Positions 8,626 through 17,129 of a stretch of DNA of 64,000 nucleotides are shown here, in pieces. The DNA lies in NCBI RefSeq assembly GCF_900141755.1, contig NZ_LT670844.1, positions 930,001 through 994,000 of the forward strand. Reading direction: 5' to 3'. Positions within the stretch are counted from its first letter, which is position 1. Each line of letters starts with the position of its first letter. The stretch comes from Bradyrhizobium lablabi (GTDB taxonomy: Bacteria; Pseudomonadota; Alphaproteobacteria; Rhizobiales; Xanthobacteraceae). Below the pieces are notes generated by a model, which made no database searches, was not told the DNA's origin, and saw only the letters and a list, made by a program, of their open reading frames with translations. Made by a program: the position numbers and the translations under genes.

Positions 8626-9876
8626 TCAGCGCGCATACCAGGGGATACCAACATCCCTTCCGTACTCCCGTTCGAGATTCCTGATCGTGGATTCAAAATC
8701 GGAGGCCCGCCTCGGCCTCGGCTTCGATTCCCTCGATTCTTGTGACTTGGTTTCCCGCGGTTTCGTCTCCTGCGGCTTCGCCTCCTGCGATCGCACGTCC
8801 TGCAATTCCTGGTTCAAGCGCGCAATCGTGTGCTCCTGCGCGTCCATCTGCTGCTTGCTCTGTTCGAGATCCGCGGCGGTTGCGGCCTGCTTTTGCTGAA
8901 GGCTCTTGATTGTCTCCTGCGCGTCCGACAACTGCCGTTGCGCGTCATAACTCGATCCTGCACCTGCAGTCGTCGGTTGCGACTTAAGTTGCTCCTGGGC
9001 TGTCTTGAAATCATGGTTGAGATTGTCATAGGCCTCGTGCAACGATCGCAACTCATCTTGCAATCCTCGGTTGCTCTGCTCCGACTGGTTCAGTCTGTCC
9101 CGTGTTTCGCTGACGAGGGCGGACTGGTCGGCTTTCGGCGCTCCGCTTTCCGTACCGTGAAAGAAATAGCCGCCCGCGCCACCAGCGCCGGCGAACAGCG
9201 CCGCGATGATGGACATCACCAGCGGACTGAACTGCCGCTTCGCCGGGGAAGATGGGGCCCCGTCCGGCTTTGACCCTCCCGGCGGGGCGACAGCCGAGTT
9301 GGCGAATTTCGCTCGCAGTATGTCGAAGTCTTTCTTAAGAACGTCGAACAGCTTGTCCTTCTGCGCGATCAATCCCTGGTGGTCGGCGGTCAGCCTTTGT
9401 ATGACCCCATCGTGCTCCTGTTTCAGGACTGCAATGGCGCGCTCGGCCGCCGCCTGGCTCTCCTTGATCCGATTCTCGTGTTGCGTTGCGACGTCGGCGA
9501 CCTCGGAATGCTTGGTCTCGAGTTTTTTCTCCAGTTCGGCAAGCGCTTGCGCACTTTCCGAAAGGTGCTGTTTCAGCCTTGATTCCTCGGCATTCCACGC
9601 CTCGGCTTCTCGTCGCGCCTGAGCCGTGGCCTGCGCTATTGCCGCCTCGTGATCCTGCTTTGCGGTTTCGAGATCGTGCTCCAGCTTGGCAACGTCCCGT
9701 TCACTTGCAGCGAGCAATTTTTTCAATCGCTCCAAATCTGTCGCGTCGGAATCGGAAGCTGCGGATGCCGGTGCAGGCACAGGTGCAGCCGAGACCAGGC
9801 GGGTTCCACACTCCTGGCAGAAACCCCTCCCGGCAGGGTTGTCATGCTGACACTTGTGACACCTGATGGTCGCCAT
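8626..9876 (-). CDS. Zinc-ribbon, coiled-coil, single-pass membrane protein upstream of the sheath gene
   Basis: A 416-residue protein with C6, C9, C20 and C23 as an N-terminal zinc ribbon (RCHKCQ then FCQECG). Residues 45-190 are a long heptad-rich coiled coil with many Lys, Glu and Ala. A membrane segment spans about 217-239 (LVMSIIAALFAGAGGAGGYFF). A second coiled coil covers about 250-370, followed by a low-complexity KPQE/KPRE tail and a final helix ending GIPWYAR. By topology the zinc ribbon and first coil could be cytoplasmic. It is the first gene of the minus-strand string, separated from the sheath gene by 182 nt, so it may be its own unit. I do not recognise a named family. Membrane anchoring of the particle or cargo docking are possible roles. 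Confidence 0.85.
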   Translation of the reverse strand: MATIRCHKCQHDNPAGRGFCQECGTRLVSAAPVPAPASAASDSDATDLERLKKLLAASERDVAKLEHDLETAKQDHEAAIAQATAQARREAEAWNAEESRLKQHLSESAQALAELEKKLETKHSEVADVATQHENRIKESQAAAERAIAVLKQEHDGVIQRLTADHQGLIAQKDKLFDVLKKDFDILRAKFANSAVAPPGGSKPDGAPSSPAKRQFSPLVMSIIAALFAGAGGAGGYFFHGTESGAPKADQSALVSETRDRLNQSEQSNRGLQDELRSLHEAYDNLNHDFKTAQEQLKSQPTTAGAGSSYDAQRQLSDAQETIKSLQQKQAATAADLEQSKQQMDAQEHTIARLNQELQDVRSQEAKPQETKPRETKSQESRESKPRPRRASDFESTIRNLEREYGRDVGIPWYAR

Positions 9877-10382
9877 GTTCGCCGGACCAAGATTCGAACG
9901 GCGTTATTTGCCGTTGTGAACTTGTACGAGCTTTATGAGCCCGACAATATGATCTGCCTCACAGAAGCGAGGCGCAGATTTCGTTGTCAGATAGCGATCG
10001 TTTTAGGTCAGCTTTATTGTCAGAGGGCGCTACCGCGCATTAATGAGTGTGGCGGCGCACGTCTATCTATTTAGTATTTCAATATCCCAAAAACTCGAAT
10101 CGTCGCGACCCCAGACGGTCAACCACAAGATGAATCGCAAATAAGTTCAAAAAAGGGCCGCGGCTCTTCCGCGACCGCCGGCCGGATGTTGATCATTTGA
10201 AACTTTGAAAAAATAAAGTCTTTCCAAGCGTCTATCGAACCGACCGCACTTTCACGCATTAAATTTGTCGCGCATTGTTCGTAACAGCTGTGCTCTCCGG
10301 TCAACCAGTCATCGGCTTGAAATATGTGACTGCCACAGTGACGACGCGGTCACCGCACTAAAACATCGGGGAGAATTTTTCC
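9877..10382. other. Gene-free 506 nt between divergent genes
   Basis: This stretch separates the zinc-ribbon gene (minus) from the phosphodiesterase-like gene (plus) and should hold both promoters. It is clearly richer in A and T than its surroundings, especially 10070-10270, and has no coding frame I can support. I found no convincing terminator, tRNA or repeat unit. Confidence 0.6.
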
Positions 10383-11954
10383 ATGATTATAAAGAGAATA
10401 GCCCTTGGCCTGCTGGCCGGGGTAGCCCTTGGCGCGACCGCCGAGGCAGCCGATATCGACCACGTCCTGCTGATCAGCGTGGACGGATTGCACGCGCTCG
10501 ACGTGGCGAACTATGTCGAAGCGCATCCGAACTCCGCCCTGGCCGAATTGTCCGAACACGGCGTCACTTACAGCAATGCCCGCACGCCCGCGAACTCCGA
10601 TTCGTTCCCCGGTCTGTTGGCATTGGTGACCGGCGGATCGCCGATCACCCACGGTCTGTTCTACGATGTCAGCTATGATCGCGCGTTGTTCGCTCCTGAC
10701 AACGTGACGTGCAAGGGCCCGGCCGGCAACATGATGGTGTTCGACGAAAGCGTCGATCAGTACAACGGCAACGTTTCCCTGAACAAAATCGATCCGGCGA
10801 AGCTGCCGCGTGGACGCAACGAGTTCGGCCAGTGCGTTGCGGTATTTCCGCACAATGCGATCAGGACCAATACGATCTTCGAAGTGGTCAAGAGCAAGGG
10901 CGGCCGCACCGCGTGGGCCGACAAGCACCCGGCCTACGATCTCGTCAATGGTCCTTCCGGCAAGGGCGTGGACGATCTCTACACCCCGGAAATCACCAAC
11001 GTCGGTGGCCTCGACAACACCGTCAGCGTCGATTGCACGGTTGCCAATGATCAGCTGAAAGTGGCGGGCATCATCAATGAAATCAACGGCCTCAAGCATG
11101 ATGGCTCGCCCGGCGGCGGTACCCCGACGGTGTTCGGAATGAACTTCCAGGCGGTCAGCGTCGGGCAAAAGCTCGCCCACGACAACAGCAACGGCAGTTG
11201 CCTGCAGAGCACCCATACCGGCAAGGTCGGCGGCTACCTCGACGGCGCCGGGACACCGACCGAAGTGCTGGCGTTTGGACTGCAGAAGACCGATGAAGCC
11301 CTGGGCAGCATGATCCAGGCACTCAAGCAGCGCGGCATCTACAATTCCACGCTGTTTATGGTCAGCGCCAAGCACGGCCAGTCGCCGATCAACCCGGTCA
11401 AGATCAACAAGCCGGGCCATTTCGCCGACCTCGTCGCGACGCTGCCGGATGCAGCCAGCAATCCCGGCGGCATCGCCATCGCCAACGCCAACGCCTGCTC
11501 TACCGGCTCGTGCGGTTTCGTCCAGGACGACGATATCGCGCTGATCTGGCTGCAGGATCCAAGCCAGACCAAGGCCGTGACCGACTATCTGAACGCCAAC
11601 GCCAAGGCCCTGTTCATCGATGAAGTCCTTAGCGGCGATGAGCTGGAGCTCAAATTCAACAGTCCGGCGCACGACAGCCGCGTGCCGGATGTCATCGTTC
11701 AGCCGATCTACGGCACCGTCTACACGGGGTCGACGGCGAAGAACGCCGAGCACGGCGGAATGAGCTTCGCCGACACCAATGTCGGGCTGGTCGTCTCCAA
11801 CCCGCGCTTCCCGAGAACGGTGTTGAAAACCCCGGTGCTTACCTCGCAGGTCGCGCCGACGATCCTGCAGGCGCTCGACATCGAGCCCGAGGAGCTCAAG
11901 TCGGTGCGGGTCGAACATACTCCGGTGCTGCCCGGCATGTGGGACAACCGCTGA
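10383..11954 (+). CDS. Secreted alkaline-phosphatase-superfamily phosphodiesterase
   Basis: A 523-residue protein with a Sec signal peptide (MIIKRIALGLLAGVALGATAEAA). The mature part opens with DIDHVLLISVDGLHALD, where D34 is the usual first metal ligand of nucleotide pyrophosphatase/sulfatase-like enzymes. The following NSDSFPGLLALVTGG holds the probable Ser nucleophile (S72 or S74). Later SAKHGQSP and NAEHGGMS carry the metal-binding histidines; in the first, the Asp usually seen before His is replaced by Lys. It is monocistronic, ends before a strong terminator and is followed by another secreted phosphoesterase and the type II secretion genes, so T2SS export is plausible. The substrate is unknown. 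Confidence 0.87.
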   Translation: MIIKRIALGLLAGVALGATAEAADIDHVLLISVDGLHALDVANYVEAHPNSALAELSEHGVTYSNARTPANSDSFPGLLALVTGGSPITHGLFYDVSYDRALFAPDNVTCKGPAGNMMVFDESVDQYNGNVSLNKIDPAKLPRGRNEFGQCVAVFPHNAIRTNTIFEVVKSKGGRTAWADKHPAYDLVNGPSGKGVDDLYTPEITNVGGLDNTVSVDCTVANDQLKVAGIINEINGLKHDGSPGGGTPTVFGMNFQAVSVGQKLAHDNSNGSCLQSTHTGKVGGYLDGAGTPTEVLAFGLQKTDEALGSMIQALKQRGIYNSTLFMVSAKHGQSPINPVKINKPGHFADLVATLPDAASNPGGIAIANANACSTGSCGFVQDDDIALIWLQDPSQTKAVTDYLNANAKALFIDEVLSGDELELKFNSPAHDSRVPDVIVQPIYGTVYTGSTAKNAEHGGMSFADTNVGLVVSNPRFPRTVLKTPVLTSQVAPTILQALDIEPEELKSVRVEHTPVLPGMWDNR

Positions 11955-11982
11955 GTCAATTAAAGGCAAGACAAAGTTCTGG

Positions 11983-12012
11983 AGGGGCTCCGCATCCGCG
12001 GTGCCCCTTTTT
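11983..12012 (+). terminator. Rho-independent terminator
   Basis: AGGGGC and GCCCCT pair as the lower stem (11983-11988 with 12003-12008), a T-T mismatch follows, then CCGC pairs with GCGG around an ATCC loop. A run of five T follows, with one C before two more T. It closes the phosphodiesterase gene 28 nt after its stop codon. Confidence 0.9.
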
Positions 12013-12269
12013 CTTTGCATGACCATTTCAAGGACTATTTGCGACAGCGGCTTCGCTCCAGCGCTAAATTTTTCGACGCGCTCCTGGAATAATTTCAATG
12101 ATGCATTGCCATGACCTTGTAGCCTCTGACTTATTTAAGCAGATGTCACAAATTTTTCGTCCGGCTGTGACCCGGCTCTGAAAAATTCCGCGCGGCACCT
12201 CTCCGGTCGCCACTCGCCACTATCGTGTCATTTCTTTAAATTCAACTCTTCCAGAAGGAGGCAATCACA

Positions 12270-14111
12270 ATGCGTTTGCCAACAGCCCTAGGTTTGGTAT
12301 CCGCTCTGGCCCTTGCGGTCGCGGGTGCAAGCGCCGTCGCCGACGATGATCACCGCCGCGATTCGGATGATTTCCATCACGTCCATACCGCAACACCGAT
12401 CAAGCATGTCGTTGTGATCTTCCAGGAAAACGTCTCGTTTGATCATTATTTCGGGACCTATCCCAACGCATTGAACCTGTCGGGCGAGACACCGTTCACG
12501 GCGAAAAAGCACACGCCGAAAGTCAACAACCTCGCCAACCCGCTCGACGTGAACAATGGTTTCGTTCCGCTCACGGGCATCGACCTGCTCAACCACAATC
12601 CGAACAGCAATCCCAACGTCCCTCTCCCGCCCGACAACGCCAAGACCAACGGCGCCGGCGCCGCGAACCCGTTCCGCCTGTCGCCGTCGCAAGTGTTGAC
12701 CGCGGATCAGGGCCACAATGAAAGCCCCGAAGAAAGCGCCTACGACAACGGCAAGATGGACGGCTTCCCGGCCTATGTCGGAACCCAGGGACCGCCGCCG
12801 GCCGGGATCGGCAGCAAGGGGCTGGTGATGGGGTATTTCGACGGCAATACCGTCACCGCGCTCTGGAACTACGCCCAGCATTTCGCCTTGAACGACAACA
12901 ACTATACGACGCAGTTCGGCCCTTCGACGCCGGGCGCGCTCAACCTGATCTCGGGTCAGACCAACGGCATCGCCGCGACCTTGAACGTTCTGGGTACCTC
13001 CAACAAACTGCTGCATTCCACCCACGAGGCCTTCGGCGACCCCGGCCAGCTCGCCAGCAACATCACCGAAATCGGCGATGGCGATCCGCTGCTCGACGTG
13101 TGCTCTAATGGCACGATCGATCAGGTGACGATGGCCGGCAAAAACATCGGCGATCTCCTCAATGAAAAGGGCATCACCTGGGGTTCGTTCATGGGCGGAT
13201 TCGATCTCGGCATCGTCAATGCGAACGGCACGAAAGGCTGCGCGCGCGAAACCGACCCGACTGCGCTGGGCACACCGGCGTTTACGTCGGTCGACTACAT
13301 TCCGCATCACGCCTGGTTCCAGTATTATGCGTCGACCCGGAATCCGACCCATGCCCGTCCGAGTTCGGTCGAGGCGATCGGTCACACCCTGATCCCGCAC
13401 ACCAACATGCCGGATCTGGCCAATCACAACTACGACATCCATGACTTCTTCGACGCGCTCAAGGGGGGCAACCTGCCGGCCGTGAGCTTCCTGAAGGCGC
13501 CCGCGTTTCAAGACGGCCATGCCGGCTATTCTGACCCGCTCGACGAACAGCATTTCGTGGTGAGCGTCATCAACGCGTTGCAGAAGAGCCCGGAATGGTC
13601 GGAAACTGCTGTCATCATTGAATATGACGACTCCGATGGCTGGTACGACCATCAGATGCCGCCGATCGTGAATCCTTCGTTCAGCGCGGCGGTGGATACC
13701 CTCAACGGCCCCGGCGTCTGCAATACGAGCAATGGCTTCCAGCAGGGAAAAACCACGCCGGCAGCACCGCTCAACGGCACTTTCGGCCAGCCGGAATGGG
13801 GTCGCTGCGGTTACGGAACCCGCATGCCGCTCTTGGTGATTTCGCCTTTTGCGAAGCGCAACCATGTCGACCACACCCTGACCGACCAGACCTCGGTGCT
13901 CCGCTTCATCGAAGACAACTGGCTGTCGGGTGAGCGCATTCAAACGGGCGGCTCGTTCGATACCATTGCCGGCTCCCTCAACAACATGTTCGACTTCGAC
14001 GATCGGGACGAAGACCACCCGCGCAAGCTGATCCTCGACGAGGCGACGGGCGTTGTGGTCTCGGCTTCCGGAGGCGGCGACGATCGGGATCACGATCACG
14101 ATCGCCACTAA
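12270..14111 (+). CDS. Secreted phosphoesterase (phospholipase C / acid phosphatase family)
   Basis: A 613-residue protein with a signal peptide (MRLPTALGLVSALALAVAGASAVA) and a strong AGAAGGAGG ribosome site about 9 nt before the ATG. The mature part has IKHVVVIFQENVSFDHYFGTYP, the signature start of the phosphoesterase family PF04185 (bacterial phospholipase C and AcpA-type acid phosphatases); the Glu-Asn pair and the later DDSDGWYDH and GYGTRMPLLVISP segments are metal-site and core motifs. The C-terminus ends in a tail of alternating Asp and His, possibly metal-binding. It lies between another secreted phosphatase-like gene and the T2SS cluster. Whether it prefers lipids or phosphomonoesters cannot be told. 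Confidence 0.9.
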   Translation: MRLPTALGLVSALALAVAGASAVADDDHRRDSDDFHHVHTATPIKHVVVIFQENVSFDHYFGTYPNALNLSGETPFTAKKHTPKVNNLANPLDVNNGFVPLTGIDLLNHNPNSNPNVPLPPDNAKTNGAGAANPFRLSPSQVLTADQGHNESPEESAYDNGKMDGFPAYVGTQGPPPAGIGSKGLVMGYFDGNTVTALWNYAQHFALNDNNYTTQFGPSTPGALNLISGQTNGIAATLNVLGTSNKLLHSTHEAFGDPGQLASNITEIGDGDPLLDVCSNGTIDQVTMAGKNIGDLLNEKGITWGSFMGGFDLGIVNANGTKGCARETDPTALGTPAFTSVDYIPHHAWFQYYASTRNPTHARPSSVEAIGHTLIPHTNMPDLANHNYDIHDFFDALKGGNLPAVSFLKAPAFQDGHAGYSDPLDEQHFVVSVINALQKSPEWSETAVIIEYDDSDGWYDHQMPPIVNPSFSAAVDTLNGPGVCNTSNGFQQGKTTPAAPLNGTFGQPEWGRCGYGTRMPLLVISPFAKRNHVDHTLTDQTSVLRFIEDNWLSGERIQTGGSFDTIAGSLNNMFDFDDRDEDHPRKLILDEATGVVVSASGGGDDRDHDHDRH

Positions 14112-14122
14112 CCCCACAGCGT

Positions 14123-14151
14123 TGCGGCGGGGTGGATCCCACCTCGCCGCA
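14123..14151 (+). terminator. Hairpin after the phosphoesterase gene
   Basis: A 13-bp stem with one mismatch (TGCGGCGgGGTGG against CCACCtCGCCGCA) around a 3-nt loop begins 11 nt after the stop codon. There is no T run after it, so it may be a transcript-end stabiliser rather than a true intrinsic terminator. Confidence 0.5.
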
Positions 14152-14232
14152 GCACGCTTGCGAATGATTTCAGCGCCTCTTGCGGCGGTCTGCTAAACCG
14201 GTCGGGCATTTTTGCTGAACCGGGCACCCGGC

Positions 14233-14691
14233 ATGGTCGTCATTGTTTTCTTTGGATTGCTCTGTCTGCTGAGCGCGGTCCTTGCCTGGATCGACATTCG
14301 TCACGGAATCATTCCGGACTGGCTAAATCTGACGATTGCCGCTCTTGGATTGTCGAAGGCCGTGATCCTCGCCGGTCCATTGGCTGGTTTGGAAGCCGCC
14401 GGCGAAGGCGCGGCCATCGGCGCCATCTTCTGGCTGCTGCGACGGCTCTATTTCGCGGCCAGAAAAATCCAGGGCCTTGGGCTGGGCGATGTCAAATTCC
14501 TGGCAGCCGCCGGCATTTGGATCGGCGTCGCGGGGCTTCCGTTGCTCCTGCTGGTTGCCGCGCTGACGGCGCTTGCCTGCGCCGGCGTAATGCAATTGGC
14601 CGGGCGGCAATTGAGCGGTCGGACGTCGATGTCGTTCGGACCGTTTTTGGCGCTCGGCCTGTTGTTCGCGTCAGTTTTTCAACAATACTAG
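14233..14691 (+). CDS. Prepilin peptidase, short A24 type (GspO/CpaA-like)
   Basis: About 152 residues from ATG 14233 (a TTG at 14212 would add seven). It has four to five hydrophobic segments and the two aspartate motifs of A24 prepilin peptidases: AWIDIRHGIIPDWLN and GLGLGDVKFLAAAGIW (the GxGD type motif). It lacks the N-terminal cysteine-rich methyltransferase domain of full-length GspO, so it is of the short CpaA/TadV size. In the inner membrane it would cleave the leader of the pseudopilins GspG-K coded from 17 to 20 kb. Its TAG stop is part of the start of a dispersed repeat. Confidence 0.88.
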   Translation: MVVIVFFGLLCLLSAVLAWIDIRHGIIPDWLNLTIAALGLSKAVILAGPLAGLEAAGEGAAIGAIFWLLRRLYFAARKIQGLGLGDVKFLAAAGIWIGVAGLPLLLLVAALTALACAGVMQLAGRQLSGRTSMSFGPFLALGLLFASVFQQY

Positions 14692-14757
14692 AGCGTTTTC
14701 GAGCGAAGTGGATACCGGTTCGCGTAAAGAAAACGCGTCAAAACAAAAAGCGGAGCC
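14688..14757. repeat. Dispersed palindromic repeat after the prepilin peptidase
   Basis: The unit starts CTAGAGCGTTTTCGAGCGAA and contains GCGTTTTC and its inverse GAAAACGC 34 nt apart. I recognise this type of short palindromic intergenic repeat from Bradyrhizobium-like genomes. Its first bases provide the TAG stop codon of the preceding gene. Only one copy of this type is in the window, so the repeat status relies on memory. Confidence 0.6.
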
Positions 14758-14821
14758 GATCGGTTCTGATCTAATCAGCGCCGATAGGCGACGGCCGAGC
14801 TGCGACCGACGCATCAAAACA

Positions 14822-15499
14822 TCACCGACCGGGTTTAAGTCGCGGCTCTGATGTCACCGACAATAGCTTTCCCACGTTCGCTGACGGCATATGGGCCTCG
14901 CTGGCCGGCTGGCCGATGCCGGGCTGCGGCAATGCAAGGGTGACGGCCTGCGCATCCTTTTCCAGGGTCGCTTCCCGGCCCTGAACCGATCGCAGCTTCC
15001 AACCCTGATAATCCTCGCCGAGCTTCAGCCGCAGCGCCGCCTTGGTCGATTGATCCAGAAATATCCCGAATCCCTCTTCGCCGCTTGCGATCGTGCCCAC
15101 CAAAGAGAGCGGCGGACGCTCGGGCTCCCTCGGCTTGGGCGCAGCCGCCACTTTCGGAACTATGGCGGGTGCGACCGCAGGCGCCGGCGGCCGCCGCGAT
15201 GACGAGAAGATCGGCCGGTCGCGCGTGCCGGATAATGCCGTGAGGGGGATCGCCCACAATGGATTGGCACTCAGCGCCCGCTCCGGTGCTGGCGCGGGTG
15301 CTGCCGGCGCGGTCACGACTTGCGCCGGTGCCCGCGCGGCCGGTTGCTGCCAGATCGCAGATGCCGGAGGAGATCCGCTGCGCGCGTCTTCGGCGCCCGC
15401 GGTATCCAGCGGATCGAACGCAGCGACGGCAGTCGCGGCAGCGGCGCCGTGCACCGACGCCACCAGAAGCAGGATGCCAATCGAAAATTTCAGCATCAT
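14822..15499 (-). CDS. gspN: T2SS protein in gspN position with a GspC-like HR segment
   Basis: About 225 residues from ATG 15499, which overlaps the gspM stop by 4 nt; longer in-frame starts lie inside gspM. A signal or anchor segment (FSIGILLLVASVHGAAAA) is followed by a Pro/Ala-rich linker. The part LSLVGTIASGEEGFGIFLDQ with LKLGEDYQGWKLRSVQGREATLE resembles the HR domain of GspC, which links the inner-membrane platform to the secretin. It is the last gene of the minus T2SS string. No separate gspC is in the cluster, so this protein may do that job. Family call moderate, T2SS membership firm. Confidence 0.82.
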   Translation of the reverse strand: MMLKFSIGILLLVASVHGAAAATAVAAFDPLDTAGAEDARSGSPPASAIWQQPAARAPAQVVTAPAAPAPAPERALSANPLWAIPLTALSGTRDRPIFSSSRRPPAPAVAPAIVPKVAAAPKPREPERPPLSLVGTIASGEEGFGIFLDQSTKAALRLKLGEDYQGWKLRSVQGREATLEKDAQAVTLALPQPGIGQPASEAHMPSANVGKLLSVTSEPRLKPGR

Positions 15500-16056
15500 T
15501 TCGCCCCGTTCCATTGCCCGGACACCGCGAGCAGAATGCGCAGCTTTCCGCCTCCCGAACTGGACAACGTGGACGGCGCTTGAACGACGAGCTGGTCGAT
15601 GAACAAAAATGGCATTCCGGCTTCGAGGTCGTAGAGCAGGTGCTGTAGTCCCACCTGATCGATCTCGCAACTGGCGAGGATGCTGATGAATCCCGCCTTG
15701 GATTGCGTACCCTTCAATTCGACCTGGGTCGACAACACGTTGCCACCGAATTTGGTCACGGCACCCGCGACACGTTGGATCAGCGCCGCTCCCGCGATGG
15801 TGACCGTCGCGCCTTCCAGAAAGGACGAGCCGGACGGCATCGATACGTCGGCGGGTTGTCCGCGCGTAGAGGCCGGCTTGCGGTCCTCAAGCTGCTCCAG
15901 CATCGCCGCCGAGGACGCTACCGCTTCCCGCTGGCCGAAAATGTCGGCAATCGAGGTGATCAGCGTAAACAGCAGTGCGAACACCAGTCCGGCGTAGGCG
16001 GCCGCCGCCGGCAACGGCGACGCCAACGTCTTTCTCAAAGTAGCGGCGGAGTTCAT
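15496..16056 (-). CDS. gspM: T2SS inner-membrane protein GspM (b-type)
   Basis: A 186-residue protein with one N-terminal membrane helix (AAAYAGLVFALLFTLITSIADIFG) and a periplasmic ferredoxin-like domain typical of short GspM proteins. It overlaps gspL by 4 nt and gspN by 4 nt. GspM partners GspL in the inner-membrane platform. Sequence conservation is low in this family; the call rests on size, topology, the ending FIDQLVVQAPS and the place between gspL and gspN. Confidence 0.85.
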   Translation of the reverse strand: MNSAATLRKTLASPLPAAAAYAGLVFALLFTLITSIADIFGQREAVASSAAMLEQLEDRKPASTRGQPADVSMPSGSSFLEGATVTIAGAALIQRVAGAVTKFGGNVLSTQVELKGTQSKAGFISILASCEIDQVGLQHLLYDLEAGMPFLFIDQLVVQAPSTLSSSGGGKLRILLAVSGQWNGAK

Positions 16057-17129
16057 GTGCCCGATCCGAAATAAGGTGTGAGATGTACCTCGATGTGGAA
16101 ACGTTCGCCAGGGTCGTTCTGCGCGCGCGTGGTCGGCGCAAAAAATGTGGCGCGGGAGAATTGCGGCGACTGTTCCATCAATCGGATCAGGGACGGTGCG
16201 TCCTGCGAAATGCCGACGACCTGGACCTTGTCGCCTTCAATCCGCAATTCGGTCACGTAAGTACTGTCAGGCAGCACCCGCGAGATCGCTTCAAGCACCA
16301 TGACGCTGGACGGCGTCGTCTGCTTTCGCTTGGCCAACAGGCTCAGGGCCGATCCGCCGGCGGCAGTTTGGCCGAGACGCAGCGAGGCGCGGCGTTCCGC
16401 GATCTGGCGTAGCAGTTGCTGCTGTTCGGCGTCGAGCATGTTCCCGGCATAAGCCGCCAGCACCAAGGACGCCGCAGCCGCGAGACCGGTGCCCAACAAG
16501 ATGATGCGCAGGAGGCGCGGCACATCCATCCTCCGCCCCACCGCGCTTTGCAGCGCGGTGTCAAAGACTTTTAATTTTGCTGGCGCGCCGTCGCCGGGCG
16601 GCGGCTCGGCAAAGGCGCTCACGGACGCCGCGCCAAGATTGCTCGCAAGCTGCAGCAGCGGCTGGATTTTGCTTTTCGACGTCGCCGCGAGGGTCAGCTG
16701 AATGCGCTCGTTTGCGATGTCGGAGGGCGGGCTCCAACCGAACACCGCCTCGTTTGCCGTCCACGGCGTCAGCCGATCGATCTGGGCGCGGATCATGCCG
16801 TCGAGAAACTCCACCGCTCGCCTGGGAAAGTCGAGCGATCGGAACAGTATGTGTTCGGGCTCGAGCAGGAGTTCGACGCTGGCGCCGCCAAATGCGGCCT
16901 CCCAGTCGGCTGTGAAAGCGGGGGTTGGCCTTCCCTCCAGCAATCGAAACGAAACATCCGGCAAGGCAGCACCTTTGTTCACCGGCGCCGTTTTGGCGGT
17001 GAAGGTGTTGTCATCCCCTTCGATGAGCGATATCTGCCGCTGTTGCATGAAACGGCCGGCGATCCAGTGAATGGCCCGCGCGACGGCAGCGATCCATTCG
17101 GCAAACAACTCTTTGAGCTCAGAGATCAT
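16053..17129 (-). CDS. gspL: T2SS inner-membrane protein GspL (PilM/PilN-like)
   Basis: A 358-residue protein. The N-terminal cytoplasmic part has an actin-like fold remnant (ELLLEPEHILFRSLDFPRR, MIRAQIDRLTPW). One membrane helix lies near residue 215-235 (LLRIILLGTGLAAAASLVLAAYAG), followed by a periplasmic PilN-like domain with VLPDSTYVTELRIEGDKVQV. GspL binds the ATPase GspE and GspM. It overlaps gspK by 11 nt and gspM by 4 nt, so the genes are translated as a unit. Confidence 0.88.
   Translation of the reverse strand: MISELKELFAEWIAAVARAIHWIAGRFMQQRQISLIEGDDNTFTAKTAPVNKGAALPDVSFRLLEGRPTPAFTADWEAAFGGASVELLLEPEHILFRSLDFPRRAVEFLDGMIRAQIDRLTPWTANEAVFGWSPPSDIANERIQLTLAATSKSKIQPLLQLASNLGAASVSAFAEPPPGDGAPAKLKVFDTALQSAVGRRMDVPRLLRIILLGTGLAAAASLVLAAYAGNMLDAEQQQLLRQIAERRASLRLGQTAAGGSALSLLAKRKQTTPSSVMVLEAISRVLPDSTYVTELRIEGDKVQVVGISQDAPSLIRLMEQSPQFSRATFFAPTTRAQNDPGERFHIEVHLTPYFGSGT

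Noticed and set aside
1..9876. Prophage with contractile tail
   Set aside because: No capsid, portal, terminase, lysis or integrase gene is seen, and DUF4255, AAA+ and DUF4157 proteins are eCIS traits. The region left of base 1 could still change this.
9889..9910. tRNA T-loop-like text (GTTCGAATC on the minus strand)
   Set aside because: The flanks do not pair as a T stem and no acceptor, D or anticodon arms can be built around it.
12288..14117. A 609-codon open frame on the minus strand opposite the phosphoesterase gene
   Set aside because: It mirrors the real gene, is rich in Arg, Val and Gly as GC-rich antisense frames are, and has no domain. The plus frame has a signal peptide, family motifs and a strong ribosome site.
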